A program made the translations under genes and the position numbers. From assembly GCA_020853105.1 (NCBI GenBank), contig JADYZM010000052.1:1-45384 (forward strand): a stretch of DNA of 45,384 nucleotides, given 5' to 3'. Of this stretch, positions 1-10,035 are shown one piece after another. The DNA comes from Flavobacteriales bacterium (GTDB lineage: Bacteria; Bacteroidota; Bacteroidia; Flavobacteriales_E; Vicingaceae). Each line of letters begins with the position of its first letter. Position 1 is the first letter of the stretch. The notes under the pieces were generated by a model. That model worked only from the letters and a program-made list of their open reading frames with translations. It made no database searches and was not told the origin of the DNA.

Positions 1-446
1 AAATTATTTGATATAAATACTAAATCATTGATTTTAACCTTTGTAAAATTAACCATTACACTGTTGATAATTCAAGAAGATTGATTATAAAAAATTATTT
101 TATTAATGCTTCTGTTTCAAAAAAAATTAGAATTGAGTTAAAAAAAATAGAAAACAACTATTTTACAATCATTTTTAAATAATTTTTTTAACTATAAAAT
201 ACCGTTTTTTGACAATTAGTTTTTTTTAACTTTTTTAAAATATAGAGGAAGCTAACAGTTGTTAATTTAAAATATAAAAATCATTAAATCAGTACACTTA
301 ATTTTAACTTTGCTGTTAGTTAAATCTTATAAAAAAATTTAATTAACATAATCAAGAAAACTAATTGCTAATTTTAAACAGTTTTAACATGCTATACATA
401 GTAATAGAAAAGTTTTATAAAAATTATAAAAATTATATTTTATAAT
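1..446. other. AT-rich stretch without a gene
   Basis: No credible coding region is visible here on either strand. The DNA is very AT-rich, with poly-A/T runs and short repeats of the type aaaattat just before the first gene. A match to the Bacteroidota -7 element, TAACTTTG, lies at 305-312. It has no good TTG partner about 20 nt upstream, so it is only a weak promoter candidate for the operon starting at 447. The stretch is probably a regulatory leader or the end of an intergenic region cut by the window edge. Confidence 0.5.
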
Positions 447-1961
447 ATGTTTCGATTTTTATTTTTTCTGCATTTTTTGATTTTTCCGATTTTTATTTTT
501 TCTCAATCAAAGCTTACTGATGGGGTTAAAAAATTTTATTACGAAACAGGAGAATTATCAAGCGAAGGGATGATTAAAAACGGAAAACCTGAAGGATATT
601 GGTATAATTATTTTCCAACAGGCGTTATTAAATCGGAAGGAAATAGAAAAAATCATTTGTTGGATAGCACCTGGATATTTTATAACGAAAAAGGAAATAA
701 AATATCTTCTATCAATTATTTAAACGGATTAAAAGTTGGTTTAAAGACTCAATATAGCGACAGTTGTCATATTATTTCTGAAGAAAATTTCAATAACGAT
801 ATAAAACAAGGTTTGTCAATTCTATATTATGATACTATTGGTAAGTTCAAATGGAAAGAACAACCATTTATTGATGGCTTAGAAGAAGGTACTGGTTATG
901 AATATGCATTAGATGGTAGAATTATAACCGTTTTCAACTATAAAAAAGGGACATTTTTAAACAAAGAATCAATCAATAGAAAAGACAATCAAAATAAAAA
1001 ACAAGGGCTTTGGAAAACATTTCATGAAAATGGAAAATCTAAAATAGAAGCTACATACAAAAATGATTTATTAAACGGCTATTATAAAGAATATAATAAT
1101 AAAGGACAATTGATAAATGCAATTTTATACATCAACGGTGAAGCTCAGAAATTTGCTGAAGAATTAGCAAAATTGGATATTAAAAAAGAATTTTTCGAAA
1201 ACGGAAAAATCAAAAAAGAAGCGGTATTTGATGCTGATGGCAAAGAACATGGAACTTCAAAATACTATGACGAAAATGGAAAAATTAATAGGACCGAGCA
1301 CTATTTTCATGGAATATTGTTGGCAAAAGGAAATATTGATGAAATGGAAAGAAGACAAGGTTATTGGGAAGAATATTATTTTGATGGACAACTTAAATCG
1401 AAAGGAAAATACATTGACGGAAAAAAAATTGATGAATGGGAGTATTTTTTCAACAACGGTAAATTAGAGCAAAAAGGAAATTATGTTTCAGATGAAAAAT
1501 TTTCGGGCAACTGGAAATGGTATTATCCAAACGGGCAACTGCTGCGTGATGAAAATTATAGAAAAGGATTTGAAGATGGAATGTCTGAAGAGTTTGATGA
1601 AAATGGTGTTTTAATAACTAAAGGAGATTATATTGACGGACTCAAAGAAGGAGAATGGTTTTATGAGCTCGGAGACCACAAAGAAATTGGTAATTACAAA
1701 AATGACGAAAGAGACGGTTTGTGGAAATTTTATTATCCCAACAATAAAATTAACTTTGAGGGCAAATTTGTTGAAGGATTACCCAACGAAAAGCATATAT
1801 ATTATTTCGAAAACGGTAAACTAAAAAAAGAAGAAGAATATATAATGGGTGTAAAATCAGGAAGTTGGCGTTTTTACAACGAATTGGGTGAAATAGTGGT
1901 AACAACCCATTATAAAAACGGAGAAGAATACAAATTAGACGGAACAAAGCTAAATCAGTAA
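447..1961 (+). CDS. Secreted MORN/YwqK-repeat protein
   Basis: A 504-aa protein with a hydrophobic Sec signal peptide at about residues 1-20, ending FSQ/S. The rest is made of some 18-20 degenerate repeats of about 23 residues, pattern Y-x-N/D-G-x-x-x-G-x-W/Y-x-x-Y-x-x-N-G. These are MORN-like repeats of the kind databases name 'toxin-antitoxin system YwqK family antitoxin'. That name is inherited from Bacillus and does not show an antitoxin role; no toxin gene is adjacent. The repeats should form an elongated beta-hairpin solenoid outside the cytoplasm. The stop codon is 2 nt before the GTG start of the histidine kinase, so the two are almost certainly co-transcribed, which hints at a role in signal input or cell-envelope sensing (inference). 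A similar protein of 595 aa is at 34532-36319. Confidence 0.8.
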   Translation: MFRFLFFLHFLIFPIFIFSQSKLTDGVKKFYYETGELSSEGMIKNGKPEGYWYNYFPTGVIKSEGNRKNHLLDSTWIFYNEKGNKISSINYLNGLKVGLKTQYSDSCHIISEENFNNDIKQGLSILYYDTIGKFKWKEQPFIDGLEEGTGYEYALDGRIITVFNYKKGTFLNKESINRKDNQNKKQGLWKTFHENGKSKIEATYKNDLLNGYYKEYNNKGQLINAILYINGEAQKFAEELAKLDIKKEFFENGKIKKEAVFDADGKEHGTSKYYDENGKINRTEHYFHGILLAKGNIDEMERRQGYWEEYYFDGQLKSKGKYIDGKKIDEWEYFFNNGKLEQKGNYVSDEKFSGNWKWYYPNGQLLRDENYRKGFEDGMSEEFDENGVLITKGDYIDGLKEGEWFYELGDHKEIGNYKNDERDGLWKFYYPNNKINFEGKFVEGLPNEKHIYYFENGKLKKEEEYIMGVKSGSWRFYNELGEIVVTTHYKNGEEYKLDGTKLNQ

Positions 1962-1963
1962 TA

Positions 1964-4900
1964 GTGGATTACTCAAAAAAATCAAAAGAAGAACTGATTA
2001 AGGAAATCACCCTCCTTAAAGCTAAAGAACAAAATGTGGAATTGGTTTTGAATAAAATCAATGAAATGTTTTATCGAATTTCTTTTGATAAAGAAAAAAA
2101 AGTATCCATAGACTACATAAGCCCTAAAATTGAAAAAGTTTTGGGAATAACCAATAAAGAATACTTAAAAAACCACAATATTCTTTATAATTATTTTCAT
2201 CCGGATGACATTGAAAATATCAAATCCAATGTTTCTAAACTCAAGGAAACAAAAAACCCGATGACATTTACATATCGGTTTTTTAATAATTTGCTACAAA
2301 AATACGTTTGGCTCGAAGAAACTTTAGTTAATACCTATTCAGCAAAAGGTGAAAGAAACGGTTTTTTTGGGTCTATCAGAGATATTTCAGAAAAAATTGA
2401 AAACCAACAACATTTAGAATTTATTTTATCCAATATCGGCGAATGTATTTATAACGTTAAGTTTACAGAAAATGAAAAAAAATTAACGTATGTTGGACCA
2501 CAAATTAAAGAACTTTCGGGCTTAAGCATTGAAGAATTTATTGAAGAAGGATCTACCGGAAAAATATACAGCAGAATACATCCGGAAGATATTGACAGAA
2601 TTAATAAATCGGTTGAAAAAGGACTTTATATAGAAAAGAGAAGTATAATTAATCATTCTTTTCGGTTTAAACCGAAAGGAACTAATAAATACATTTGGAT
2701 TGATGAAACAATACATTCCAAATTTGACAAAAAAGGAAGTTTATCTGAAACAACAACCGTATTAAAAGACATTACCGAAAAACGTTTGTTTGAAGAGTCT
2801 TTAAAAAAGTCGGAGCAAGAATATAAAAATCTGTTTAACTCTAGTCCAAACTTTGTTTATATACAAGATAAAAACGGAACATTTTTAGACGTAAATCAAA
2901 CTGTTTTAGATGTGTTTGGTTATAAAAAAGAAGATATCATCGGGAAAACGCCAGCTCTTTTCGATAACCCATATAAAATTAAAAATCCGGATTTTAAATT
3001 ACTCATTGACAAAGTATGGAAAGGCAAAACCCAACAGTTTTCGTGGTGGGGAAAAGACAAAAATGGCGAAGATTTGTTGGAAGAACTGACTTTAAAAAGA
3101 ATTAAATATTTTAACAACGATGTAATAATTGCTGTTGGGCAAGACGTAACAGAAAAATTCAAAGCCAATACTTTATTAAAAGAAAGTGAAGAAAAGTACA
3201 AAAAACTAATAGAAAACTCGCCCTTTGGAATTGTAATACATGATGATGGCAAATTGCTTTTCTCAAACCAAAAAGCAAAAGATATTCTCGGATTTGATTC
3301 GGCTCAACATAAAATTGACATCAAAGATATAAATGAATTTTTATTACCGGAATATAGAGCCGAAGGATTGAAAAGACGTAAAAAACTTCATCAAGGAGAA
3401 GAAACAGAATTTGTTAACGCAAGAATAAAATCACCATTCTCGGGAAAAATTATTGACATACAAACAAAAGCAGTTCCCACAATTTTTCAAAACACCAAAG
3501 CCATTCAAATTGTATTTCAAGACATTTCTTCTCAAAAAGAATTAACCAAAGAGAGGTTAAAAAATCAAATTGCAGAAGAGCCCAACTCATTGATGCAAAA
3601 AGAAATACAACGAAGAAAAAAAATCGAACGGCAATTAATCAATAATCAAAACTACACAAGCAACATTATTTCTAGTTCACTTGACATTATTTGCTCTTCT
3701 GACGATAAAGGAAACATCAAAGAATTCAACAGGGCTGCAGAAAACAGTTTCGGATATTCCAGAAAAGAGATGGAAAACCTTAAATCAACTATTTTATTTG
3801 CAAATCAAGCTGAAATTGACAAAGTAAACAAAAGCCTGAATACAAAAGGGAATTTCAAAGGAGAAGTGCTTAATCGCAGAAAAAATGGAGAAACTTTCAC
3901 CTCGTTTTTAGCCGCTTCTGTACTCTATAATAATGAGGGTAAAATTATTGGAACTATGGGGGTTTCTCGCGACATAACAGACATCAAGCTTGCTGAATTA
4001 GAGCTTAGGGAAAGCGAAGAAAGATACCGCGACTTGTTTGAAAACGCATCAGATTTAATACAGAGCATTGGAATAGACGGAAAAATTATTTATGTCAACA
4101 AATCTTGGAAACAAACACTGGGCTATGAGGACAATGATTTACAAGACAAAAATATTTTTGATTTTATTCACCCCGATGGAAAAGAACATTGCGTTAAGTT
4201 TTTGACTGAACTTACAAAGACAAAAACTAAACAGCCCGCGAACATTACAATCGAACTGCTTCATAAAAATGGAAACAAGGTACTTGTTGAGGGCTCCGTA
4301 AGTTCAAAGGCAGATATTTCAGGTAAAATTGTTTCAACGCGAGGAATTTTTAGAGATGTAACTGAAGAAACCTGGTTCAAAACTCGCCAAGGGGTTTATA
4401 ATAGAGTGGCTAAAATAATTTCTGAAAAAACAAACCCGATGGAAATGTACGAATCTATTCGTAAAGAGCTTGGAGCGGTTATGAATACTGATGTTTTTGG
4501 TATTTCGTATGCTATAAACAGCAATACAATTGCATTTCCATACTACTATGATTTAACAAGGGGTGGATTAAGACAAATAGCTGACAGAACAAATAAAAAG
4601 GGACTGAACGAATATTTTATCAAAACAAAAAAGAGTAAAATTTTAAACGAGAAAGAGTTGAAAAAACTCTATTCCGACGGAAAGTGTGAATTGATAGGTC
4701 CTGTATCCAAGCAATTTGTCGGCGCTATTCTTAAAGTTAAAAACAATGTGGTTGGGGTGTTGTCTGTTCAGTCTTACGACAATGAAAATGCATTTGATGA
4801 AAAATCACTGGAAATTCTAGAATTTATTTCCGGTGCATTGGCATTGGCAATCCAAAAGAAATTCGACGAAAAAGTGCTTTTTGAACAGGCGTCAAAACTA

Positions 4901-5884
4901 AAGAGCATTATTGATAACAGTTCCCACTCTTTTTGGACGTATGACCGCAATTTAGGGCTTACCTCATTTAACCAATCATATTCTGATGCAGTTTATGATT
5001 TGTACGGCTCAAGGCCGGTTATTGAACAAAACAAAAAATCCAGAGTTAATAACCCAAAACTACAACCCTTTTGGGACAAAAAATACAACGAAGCATTTGA
5101 AGGAAAAGCGATAGAATTTATTACCCAACGAATCAACAAAAAAGGCAACCTTGTTGTTCGCGAAGTTTTTTTAACACCCATTTTTGACGAAAACGGCGAA
5201 GTTACTTTGGTGTCCGGAATAGCACATGACATAACCGATAAATTCAATGCCGAAGAGGCAATAAAAAACTCTTTAAAAGAAAAAGAAGTACTATTAAAAG
5301 AAGTACACCATAGAGTAAAAAATAACTTGCAGGTTATATCCAGTATTTTAAATCTACAAACCACCTACATAGATGATCAAAACATTGTAAATATTCTTCG
5401 TGAAAGCCAAGACAGAATCAAAACAATGTCAATAATTCACGAAAGTTTATACCAAACCAATGATTTTTCAAAAATAAATTTTTCACAATATGTTGTAAGT
5501 CTATCTAAAAATTTAGTACATTCATACTCTAAATCGGATACTTTTGTCGATACAAAATATAAAATTGACGACGTAAACCTGAGTTTAGACCTTTCGATTC
5601 CGTGTGGATTAATCGTAAATGAACTTGTTTCAAATGTGATTAAACACGCATTCAGAGGTAGAAAAAAAGGATGTTTAAAAATTGAATTATCACGCAAAAA
5701 AGGAATAATAGTATTAAAAGTGTCTGATGATGGTATTGGTATGCCAAAAAACATAAAAATAGAAGAAGTAAATTCATTAGGTTTGCAGTTGGTAACTGCA
5801 TTGGTTGACCAAATAGATGGAAAAATGAAAATAGTAGTTAATAAAGGAACAGCAATAGAAATAACATTTAAACAAATACAATAA
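1964..5884 (+). CDS. Multi-PAS/GAF sensor histidine kinase (HisKA_2 type)
   Basis: A 1306-aa cytoplasmic-looking kinase with no signal peptide and no clear membrane segment. Reading the repeats gives PAS domains at about 20-150, 150-275, 285-400, 405-525, 560-680 and 685-800, a GAF domain at about 805-960, and a seventh PAS at about 975-1090. Then come a HisKA_2-type phosphoacceptor motif (EVHHRVKNNLQ, His at 1115/1116) and a HATPase domain with an N box (NELVSNVIKHA) and a G box (DDGIGM). The start is GTG at 1964; no in-frame ATG precedes the first PAS domain. The stop overlaps the start of the response regulator by one base (TAATG), so translation is probably coupled. It most likely senses soluble or redox-linked signals and phosphorylates that regulator (inference from adjacency). 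Confidence 0.9.
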   Translation: MDYSKKSKEELIKEITLLKAKEQNVELVLNKINEMFYRISFDKEKKVSIDYISPKIEKVLGITNKEYLKNHNILYNYFHPDDIENIKSNVSKLKETKNPMTFTYRFFNNLLQKYVWLEETLVNTYSAKGERNGFFGSIRDISEKIENQQHLEFILSNIGECIYNVKFTENEKKLTYVGPQIKELSGLSIEEFIEEGSTGKIYSRIHPEDIDRINKSVEKGLYIEKRSIINHSFRFKPKGTNKYIWIDETIHSKFDKKGSLSETTTVLKDITEKRLFEESLKKSEQEYKNLFNSSPNFVYIQDKNGTFLDVNQTVLDVFGYKKEDIIGKTPALFDNPYKIKNPDFKLLIDKVWKGKTQQFSWWGKDKNGEDLLEELTLKRIKYFNNDVIIAVGQDVTEKFKANTLLKESEEKYKKLIENSPFGIVIHDDGKLLFSNQKAKDILGFDSAQHKIDIKDINEFLLPEYRAEGLKRRKKLHQGEETEFVNARIKSPFSGKIIDIQTKAVPTIFQNTKAIQIVFQDISSQKELTKERLKNQIAEEPNSLMQKEIQRRKKIERQLINNQNYTSNIISSSLDIICSSDDKGNIKEFNRAAENSFGYSRKEMENLKSTILFANQAEIDKVNKSLNTKGNFKGEVLNRRKNGETFTSFLAASVLYNNEGKIIGTMGVSRDITDIKLAELELRESEERYRDLFENASDLIQSIGIDGKIIYVNKSWKQTLGYEDNDLQDKNIFDFIHPDGKEHCVKFLTELTKTKTKQPANITIELLHKNGNKVLVEGSVSSKADISGKIVSTRGIFRDVTEETWFKTRQGVYNRVAKIISEKTNPMEMYESIRKELGAVMNTDVFGISYAINSNTIAFPYYYDLTRGGLRQIADRTNKKGLNEYFIKTKKSKILNEKELKKLYSDGKCELIGPVSKQFVGAILKVKNNVVGVLSVQSYDNENAFDEKSLEILEFISGALALAIQKKFDEKVLFEQASKLKSIIDNSSHSFWTYDRNLGLTSFNQSYSDAVYDLYGSRPVIEQNKKSRVNNPKLQPFWDKKYNEAFEGKAIEFITQRINKKGNLVVREVFLTPIFDENGEVTLVSGIAHDITDKFNAEEAIKNSLKEKEVLLKEVHHRVKNNLQVISSILNLQTTYIDDQNIVNILRESQDRIKTMSIIHESLYQTNDFSKINFSQYVVSLSKNLVHSYSKSDTFVDTKYKIDDVNLSLDLSIPCGLIVNELVSNVIKHAFRGRKKGCLKIELSRKKGIIVLKVSDDGIGMPKNIKIEEVNSLGLQLVTALVDQIDGKMKIVVNKGTAIEITFKQIQ

Positions 5885-6639
5885 TGTCAAAAAATAACAT
5901 ACTGGTAGTTGAAGATGAAAGCATAGTTTCAAAAGACATTCAACAAAGTTTGAAAAAAATGGGCTACAACATTGTTGGGGCTGCCTCAACGGGAGAAAAG
6001 GCTTTAGAAATTGCCAACGAAACAAAACCTGATTTGGTTTTAATGGACATCATGTTAAAAGGCGATATGAGCGGAATTGATACAGCAGAAAAAATAAAAG
6101 AATCTTTAAAAATTCCGGTAATATACCTAACAGCTTATGCCGATGAAAATACGCTTTCAAAAGCAAAAGTTACAGAGCCTTACGGGTATATCATTAAGCC
6201 TTTTAAAGAAATTGACCTTCACACATCAATTGAAATGGCATTATACAAACACAGCAAAGAACAAGAAGTTGTAAAAGAGCGAGATTTCCTATATTCTTTA
6301 GTCGAAAATAAAGATGGTGAAGGTGGGGTTATTTTCGTTAAATCAAACTCTAAGTTGGTTAAAGTTAAAACCACCGACATACTGTTTGTTGAGGCTTTAA
6401 AAGATTATGTTGTTATTAACCTGGGAGATATAAGATACACAATACATTCCACCATGAAGGATATTGAGAAAAGACTTCCTGGCAATGAATTTATTCGGGT
6501 ACACCGCTCATATATTGTGAGGCTGGATAAAATCAATTCTATTGAGCAAACCAATATTGTTATGGAGGGCGGAAAGAAACTAATACCAATAGGGGGCTCA
6601 TACAAAGATGATTTATTCAAAAGAATCAAAACCATCTAA
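5884..6639 (+). CDS. LytTR-family response regulator
   Basis: A 251-aa two-domain response regulator. The receiver domain (about 4-122) has the acidic pair D11/E12, the phospho-acceptor D55 in LVLMDIM and K105 in IIKPF. The C-terminal LytTR DNA-binding domain (about 150-250) shows the family signatures FVEALKDYVVI and FIRVHRSYIV. The ATG overlaps the kinase stop by one base, making it the cognate partner of the 1306-aa kinase. LytTR regulators bind direct repeats upstream of target promoters. Targets cannot be read here; the co-transcribed MORN protein suggests an envelope-related output (inference). Confidence 0.93.
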   Translation: MSKNNILVVEDESIVSKDIQQSLKKMGYNIVGAASTGEKALEIANETKPDLVLMDIMLKGDMSGIDTAEKIKESLKIPVIYLTAYADENTLSKAKVTEPYGYIIKPFKEIDLHTSIEMALYKHSKEQEVVKERDFLYSLVENKDGEGGVIFVKSNSKLVKVKTTDILFVEALKDYVVINLGDIRYTIHSTMKDIEKRLPGNEFIRVHRSYIVRLDKINSIEQTNIVMEGGKKLIPIGGSYKDDLFKRIKTI

Positions 6640-6677
6640 TACCACTAGATTAGCTCCCCAAATCTTTTTATCAAAAA

Positions 6678-7700
6678 ATGTTTAATCCCAACGAAGTAGG
6701 AATTAATAACGGAAATATTTTTGGCTTTCCATACACAATTGAAGAAAGTCAGATAATAATTATACCCGTTACATCGGATATTACATGTTCATACTCAAAA
6801 GGCACAGCAGAAGGACCAAAAGCAATTTTAGAAGCATCAACACAACTCGACTTTTATAGCCCATATTTGAAAGATGCATGGAAAACTAAAGTTACGATGC
6901 TGCCAATTGATGATAAACAAATGAAAAAAAATCGAGAAATCGGTGCGATTGCAACTTTAATAATTCAAAAACTCGAAGAGAACAAACCTCTTAGTAAAAC
7001 AGATTTATTAAACTTAAACAAAGTAAATGAATTCTGTTCTAAATTGAATAAAGACGTTGAGAAAAAAGCCACAAACTATATAAAAAAAGACAAACTGGTT
7101 GCTGTTTTGGGTGGCGACCACAATTCGCCTCTGGGATTAATAAATGCACTTTCAAAGAAATACAAAAACTTTGGAGTCCTCCAAATAGATGCTCACGCCG
7201 ATTTAAGAAAAGCGTATGAGGGTTTTGAATATTCGCACGCATCAATCATGTATAATGTATTAAAAAACAAGGCGGTTAGAAAGTTAATCCAGGTAGGAAT
7301 TAGAGATATTTGTCCGGCAGAAATAGAAATTATAAACAAATCAAAGGGCAGAATAAAAACTTTTTTTGATTGGGATATAAAAGCCCAACAATATCAAGGA
7401 AAAACTTGGGACGAGCTTTGTTCAGACATAATTGATCAATTGCCCGATATGGTTTACATCAGTTTTGATATTGATGGGCTCCACCCCAGTTTGTGCCCCG
7501 ACACAGGAACACCTGTTGTGGGTGGCTTTGAGTTGGAACAAATAAACTATTTATTCAATAAACTGGCGTTGAGCAATAAAAAAATCATTGGATTCGACTT
7601 AAATGAAGTTGGTAAAAATGAGTGGGACGCCAATGTCGGGGCAAGAGCTTTATATCGGTTGTGTAATTTCTTAGCAAAAAGCAACTTTTCAAACAAATAA
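6678..7700 (+). CDS. Agmatinase/arginase-family ureohydrolase
   Basis: A 340-aa metallohydrolase of the ureohydrolase superfamily. All six binuclear manganese ligands are present: H148 in GGDHNSP, D171, H173 and D175 in DAHADLR, and D264 and D266 in SFDIDGLHP. The YEGFEYSHAS stretch after the second motif and the PDTGTPVVGGF loop look more like agmatinase or guanidinobutyrase than arginase, so polyamine synthesis (agmatine to putrescine plus urea) is the likely role. Formimidoylglutamase or another guanidine substrate is possible. An insert of about 50 residues before the first motif is common in Bacteroidota members. It starts 38 nt after the response regulator and may be read from the same transcript. 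No arginine decarboxylase gene is in the window. Confidence 0.8.
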   Translation: MFNPNEVGINNGNIFGFPYTIEESQIIIIPVTSDITCSYSKGTAEGPKAILEASTQLDFYSPYLKDAWKTKVTMLPIDDKQMKKNREIGAIATLIIQKLEENKPLSKTDLLNLNKVNEFCSKLNKDVEKKATNYIKKDKLVAVLGGDHNSPLGLINALSKKYKNFGVLQIDAHADLRKAYEGFEYSHASIMYNVLKNKAVRKLIQVGIRDICPAEIEIINKSKGRIKTFFDWDIKAQQYQGKTWDELCSDIIDQLPDMVYISFDIDGLHPSLCPDTGTPVVGGFELEQINYLFNKLALSNKKIIGFDLNEVGKNEWDANVGARALYRLCNFLAKSNFSNK

Positions 7701-7817
7701 GTAAACCAAAACTTCTCTTTTTTTCTCGAATAAAACCATTGATTTTGTTGGTGGAATAAAATTTTTTATGGAATTTTTTTAAGTTTTCATCTTACTTAAA
7801 ACTCAAAAATTAAAGTC

Positions 7818-9791
7818 ATGAAAAATCTAACTAAAATCATCATTCCTTTTTTTGGAATTATTATAATGGCATTAGCAAATCCATTAAGATCTCAACAAAT
7901 AATCAAAGGAACTATTACAAATTTAAAAACCAAACAACCCCTTCAAAATGTTTCGGTAACTTTAAAAAATTCAACCGGTAAAACAATAAAGTCAACCATT
8001 TCCGGGCTAAACGGGAATTATGAATTTATTTCGATAGAACCGACAACCTATTCAATTTATTGCTCGCTATCGGGTTATAAAGCAGCTCTGAAAAAAGAGG
8101 TTGTATTAAAGAAAAACGAAACCAAAGAAGTAAACATTGCTCTCATTGAAATTATAGAGGCTTTACCCGAAGTTGTAAAAATGGAAGAGGAAAAAATTAC
8201 AGAAGAAATAATTCAAACAGTAAGCCACTCAAAAACCACCAACGAATCAACAAAAAACAGAATTTCTAAAAAAGATTATTATGCACCAAATGCATGTGGG
8301 GCAGCAGTTCCTGCTCAACGAATGTACGATGGAGACAATGAATACTATGGGTATCACAATACTGAATCGTATAGTCCTCTTTCGGAAAATGATTTTAAAA
8401 ATGCCCGATTGAATCCTCTTTCTACATTTTCAATAGATGTTGATGCGGCTTCATATTCAAATATTAGACGGTTTATAAATTCAGGACAACAGCCTCCTAT
8501 TGCTGCCGTGAGGATAGAAGAAATGATTAATTATTTTGATTATGATTACCCTCAACCAGTTGGTGAGCACCCTTTTTCGATAAACACCGAAATAAGTAGC
8601 ACCCCATGGAACAACAAAACAAAGCTTATTCATATAGGTTTACAAGGAAAAGAAATTGAATTGGAAAACCTTCCGGCAAGTAATCTTGTTTTTTTGATTG
8701 ATGTTTCTGGTTCAATGGATACCGAAAACAGACTGCCTTTATTAAAGAAATCATTCCAATTATTGGTAGATAATCTGAGAGAAAAAGACCGTATCGCAAT
8801 TGTAGTTTATGCCGGAGCTGCAGGATTGGTACTACCTTCAACTCAAGGCTCGGAAAAAGAAAAAATAAAAGAAGCGATTAGTAGACTAAGTGCTGGAGGC
8901 TCAACAGCCGGAGGTGCAGGAATAAAATTGGCATATAAAATAGCAATTGAAAACTTTATTAAAAACGGAAATAATAGGGTTATTTTAGCTACCGACGGAG
9001 ACTTTAATGTTGGGGTTAGCAGCGACGGAGAAATGGCAACACTTATTGAAGAAAAAAGAAAATCGGGAGTTTATTTAACTTGCTTGGGCTATGGTATGGG
9101 TAATTATAAAGATTCTAAACTTGAAACTCTTGCAGACAAAGGAAACGGCAATTTTGCTTATATTGATAATATTTTAGAAGCCAAAAAAGTGCTTGTTACA
9201 GAAATGGGCGGCACATTGTTTACCATTGCAAAAGATGTGAAATTGCAATTGGAGTTTAATCCAAACAAAATAGAGTCCTATAAATTAATTGGCTACGAAA
9301 ACAGATTGTTGAATTCTGAAGATTTTAATGATGACAAAAAAGATGCGGGTGAATTGGGTTCCGGACATTCAGTAACAGCATTATATGAAGTAGTGTTGAA
9401 AGGTGAAGGTTCTGCTCCATCTGTTGACCCACTTCGTTATCAAAACTTAACCGAATTGGTTCCTACTTCAAAACAAGATAATGAGTTACTAACTGTGAAG
9501 TTTCGCTATAAAAAACCAAATGAAGACACAAGTAAATTAATAGTTCATCATCTTGAAGACAAACAATTGCCCATAGAAAAAACATCTGAAAACTTCAAGT
9601 TTTCTGCCGCTGTTGCTGAGTTTGGAATGTTGTTAACAAACTCTAAACATAAAGCCAACGCAAATCACAAGCAGGTTATTGAATTAGCAAAATCAGCAAA
9701 AGGAATAGACAAACATGGCTACAGAGCTGAATTTATAAGGTTGGTAGAAATGAGTGAGATGCAAGCAAGTGCGTTTTTAAAAGAAGAATAG
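7818..9791 (+). CDS. Exported von Willebrand factor A domain protein (YfbK-like)
   Basis: A 657-aa protein. Residues 1-26 form a Sec signal peptide. Residues 28-110 form a carboxypeptidase-regulatory-like beta-sandwich (IIKGTITNLKTKQPLQNVSV). A linker leads to a VWA N-terminal region (about 200-290, beginning FSIDVDAASYSNIRRFI) and a VWA domain with an intact MIDAS motif DVSGSM starting at D295. A DUF3520-type C-terminal domain follows. The arrangement matches the widespread YfbK family of periplasmic or surface VWA proteins, which bind divalent metal and probably mediate protein-protein contacts; the precise role is unknown. The gene stands alone: 117 nt separate it from the ureohydrolase and a strong rho-independent terminator follows. 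Confidence 0.88.
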   Translation: MKNLTKIIIPFFGIIIMALANPLRSQQIIKGTITNLKTKQPLQNVSVTLKNSTGKTIKSTISGLNGNYEFISIEPTTYSIYCSLSGYKAALKKEVVLKKNETKEVNIALIEIIEALPEVVKMEEEKITEEIIQTVSHSKTTNESTKNRISKKDYYAPNACGAAVPAQRMYDGDNEYYGYHNTESYSPLSENDFKNARLNPLSTFSIDVDAASYSNIRRFINSGQQPPIAAVRIEEMINYFDYDYPQPVGEHPFSINTEISSTPWNNKTKLIHIGLQGKEIELENLPASNLVFLIDVSGSMDTENRLPLLKKSFQLLVDNLREKDRIAIVVYAGAAGLVLPSTQGSEKEKIKEAISRLSAGGSTAGGAGIKLAYKIAIENFIKNGNNRVILATDGDFNVGVSSDGEMATLIEEKRKSGVYLTCLGYGMGNYKDSKLETLADKGNGNFAYIDNILEAKKVLVTEMGGTLFTIAKDVKLQLEFNPNKIESYKLIGYENRLLNSEDFNDDKKDAGELGSGHSVTALYEVVLKGEGSAPSVDPLRYQNLTELVPTSKQDNELLTVKFRYKKPNEDTSKLIVHHLEDKQLPIEKTSENFKFSAAVAEFGMLLTNSKHKANANHKQVIELAKSAKGIDKHGYRAEFIRLVEMSEMQASAFLKEE

Positions 9792-9827
9792 TACCTTAAA
9801 AACCACAACTCTTACCAACTTTTAAGC

Positions 9828-9853
9828 CCCCGTAGAAATACGGGGGTTTTTTA
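9828..9853 (+). terminator. Rho-independent terminator after the VWA gene
   Basis: A perfect 8-bp stem (9828-9835 with 9840-9847, CCCCCGTA against TACGGGGG) closes a GAAA tetraloop and is followed by six T residues. It lies 37 nt after the VWA stop codon and separates it from the surface-protein gene downstream. Confidence 0.92.
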
Positions 9854-9929
9854 TTATTCTGCAATACAAGTGTTTTATAAAATAATATTCTAACAATATA
9901 GCTATTTTATTACTAAATATATTGTTTTA

Positions 9930-9959
9930 TTGTGTTTTACATACAAATTAGAAACTTTG
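9930..9959 (+). promoter_or_regulatory. Candidate Bacteroidota promoter for the SprB/PKD protein
   Basis: TTG at 9930-9932, a 19-nt spacer and AAACTTTG at 9952-9959, one mismatch from the TAnnTTTG -7 element. It would start transcription near 9966 and leave a leader of about 70 nt before the ATG at 10036. The match is by eye. Confidence 0.4.
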
Positions 9960-10035
9960 TTAAATTACAAAACGTACAAGTATTCAGGTTTATATTAAAC
10001 CGTGTTCTTTCACTTACTAACAAATACCTATAGCC

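Noticed and set aside
447..1961. Toxin-antitoxin system suggested by the YwqK label
   Set aside because: No toxin-like gene is adjacent, and the protein is exported and long, unlike small cytoplasmic antitoxins.
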